This document shows positions 6,348 through 6,742 of a DNA stretch of 6,742 bases, piece by piece. Every line of letters starts with the position of its first letter. The stretch's first letter is position 1. A model generated the notes under the pieces. The model was not told the DNA's origin and made no database searches. It was given only the letters and a program-made list of their open reading frames with translations. The stretch comes from Flectobacillus sp. Lineage in GTDB: Bacteria; Bacteroidota; Bacteroidia; Cytophagales; Spirosomataceae. The stretch spans positions 1-6,742 of the forward strand of contig JARXAV010000318.1 in NCBI GenBank assembly GCA_029865665.1. The letters run 5' to 3'. The position numbers were made by a program, and so were the translations under genes.

Positions 6348-6742
6348 TTACTTAATCGTAAGTTTCATTAAATACGTATTCATAGGTACTTCGAGTTTCT
6401 TATGGAGTAAAATTCCTACTCCCACCACTGCAAGCCCAATGAAATAGCTGTAATAAACAAGCCCTTGATTTGTAAGATGAATATTCACCAAAAGCAATAC
6501 CTTATTCATGAAAAAAATCATTGGAAAATGAATCAGATAAATGATATAAGAGGCATCTCCTAAAATAATAAAAAAGGGATGAACACTTAATTGCTGACGT
6601 TCTTCTAACTGAAGTAAGCTGTACAAAAGAATGACTGAAGGCAATCCAAAACTTAGAAAACGTTTATAATAATCACCATCAATAACCCCATATCCTGTAC
6701 GAACCACCACAAATATAGATGCTAAAACACCAATCCAAGCCA
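6348..6742 (-). CDS. Acyltransferase 3 (OafA/YrhL-type), C-terminal part only (cut by right edge)
   Basis: The frame ends at 6348 and stays open through the right edge, giving 130 complete codons of the C-terminus. A GTG at 6710 is internal, since hydrophobic coding sequence (AWIGVLASIF) continues upstream of it. Four hydrophobic segments are visible, and LGDASYIIYLIHFPMIFF is the characteristic late motif of acyltransferase-3 membrane proteins, in which LG.aSY..YLiH.P is conserved. These roughly 350-residue inner-membrane enzymes O-acetylate surface sugars. The catalytic His and other N-terminal residues are beyond the window. It precedes the GT4 gene by 106 nt on the same strand. Together with the WcaF-type enzyme it suggests a glycan modified by acyl groups at two steps or sites. 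Confidence 0.87.
   Translation of the reverse strand, partial: AWIGVLASIFVVVRTGYGVIDGDYYKRFLSFGLPSVILLYSLLQLEERQQLSVHPFFIILGDASYIIYLIHFPMIFFMNKVLLLVNIHLTNQGLVYYSYFIGLAVVGVGILLHKKLEVPMNTYLMKLTIK

Overview
The window is AT-rich and every supported gene lies on the minus strand, so transcription runs from high to low coordinates. It looks like a member of the Bacteroidota, perhaps a Cytophagales-type bacterium. The reasons are mostly weak or absent Shine-Dalgarno sequences, a good match to the Bacteroidota promoter pattern (a -33 TTTG-like box, 19 nt, then TAnnTTTG) upstream of the lipoprotein gene, and the style of the proteins. No taxonomic search could be run, so genus is not claimed.

Right part (about 3575-6742): a surface-polysaccharide block. 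In transcription order it holds the C-terminal part of a membrane acyltransferase (acyltransferase 3/OafA type, cut by the right edge), a GT4 glycosyltransferase with a GTG start, a GT2 glycosyltransferase of the WaaE/KdtX-like group, and a WcaF-type hexapeptide acetyltransferase. Gaps between these genes are 106, 25 and 38 nt. A 99-nt gap with two mutually exclusive hairpins then leads to a WecA/TagO-type polyprenyl-phosphate sugar-1-phosphate transferase (2348-3475). Together these could start a glycan on undecaprenyl phosphate, extend it, and decorate it with acetyl or other acyl groups, for an exopolysaccharide, capsule or O-antigen-like polymer. The exact product cannot be read from this sequence.

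Middle (1155-2347): a stand-alone gene for an outer-membrane lipoprotein with a long coiled coil and a C-terminal OmpA peptidoglycan-binding domain. It has its own predicted promoter and ends in a strong hairpin terminator.

Left part (1-1104): a two-component system. A complete OmpR-family response regulator is followed by the first 91 codons of a membrane sensor histidine kinase, cut by the left edge. The 120-nt gap between them is unusually long for such a pair and holds a 31-codon open frame that could be a small gene.

No tRNA, rRNA, CRISPR, insertion sequence or phage feature was seen. No intergenic stretch exceeds 300 bases. The genes belong to known families. The points worth a second look are small: the RR-HK gap frame, the hairpin pair before the WecA-like gene, and a very strong ribosome-binding site driving a five-codon frame after it.
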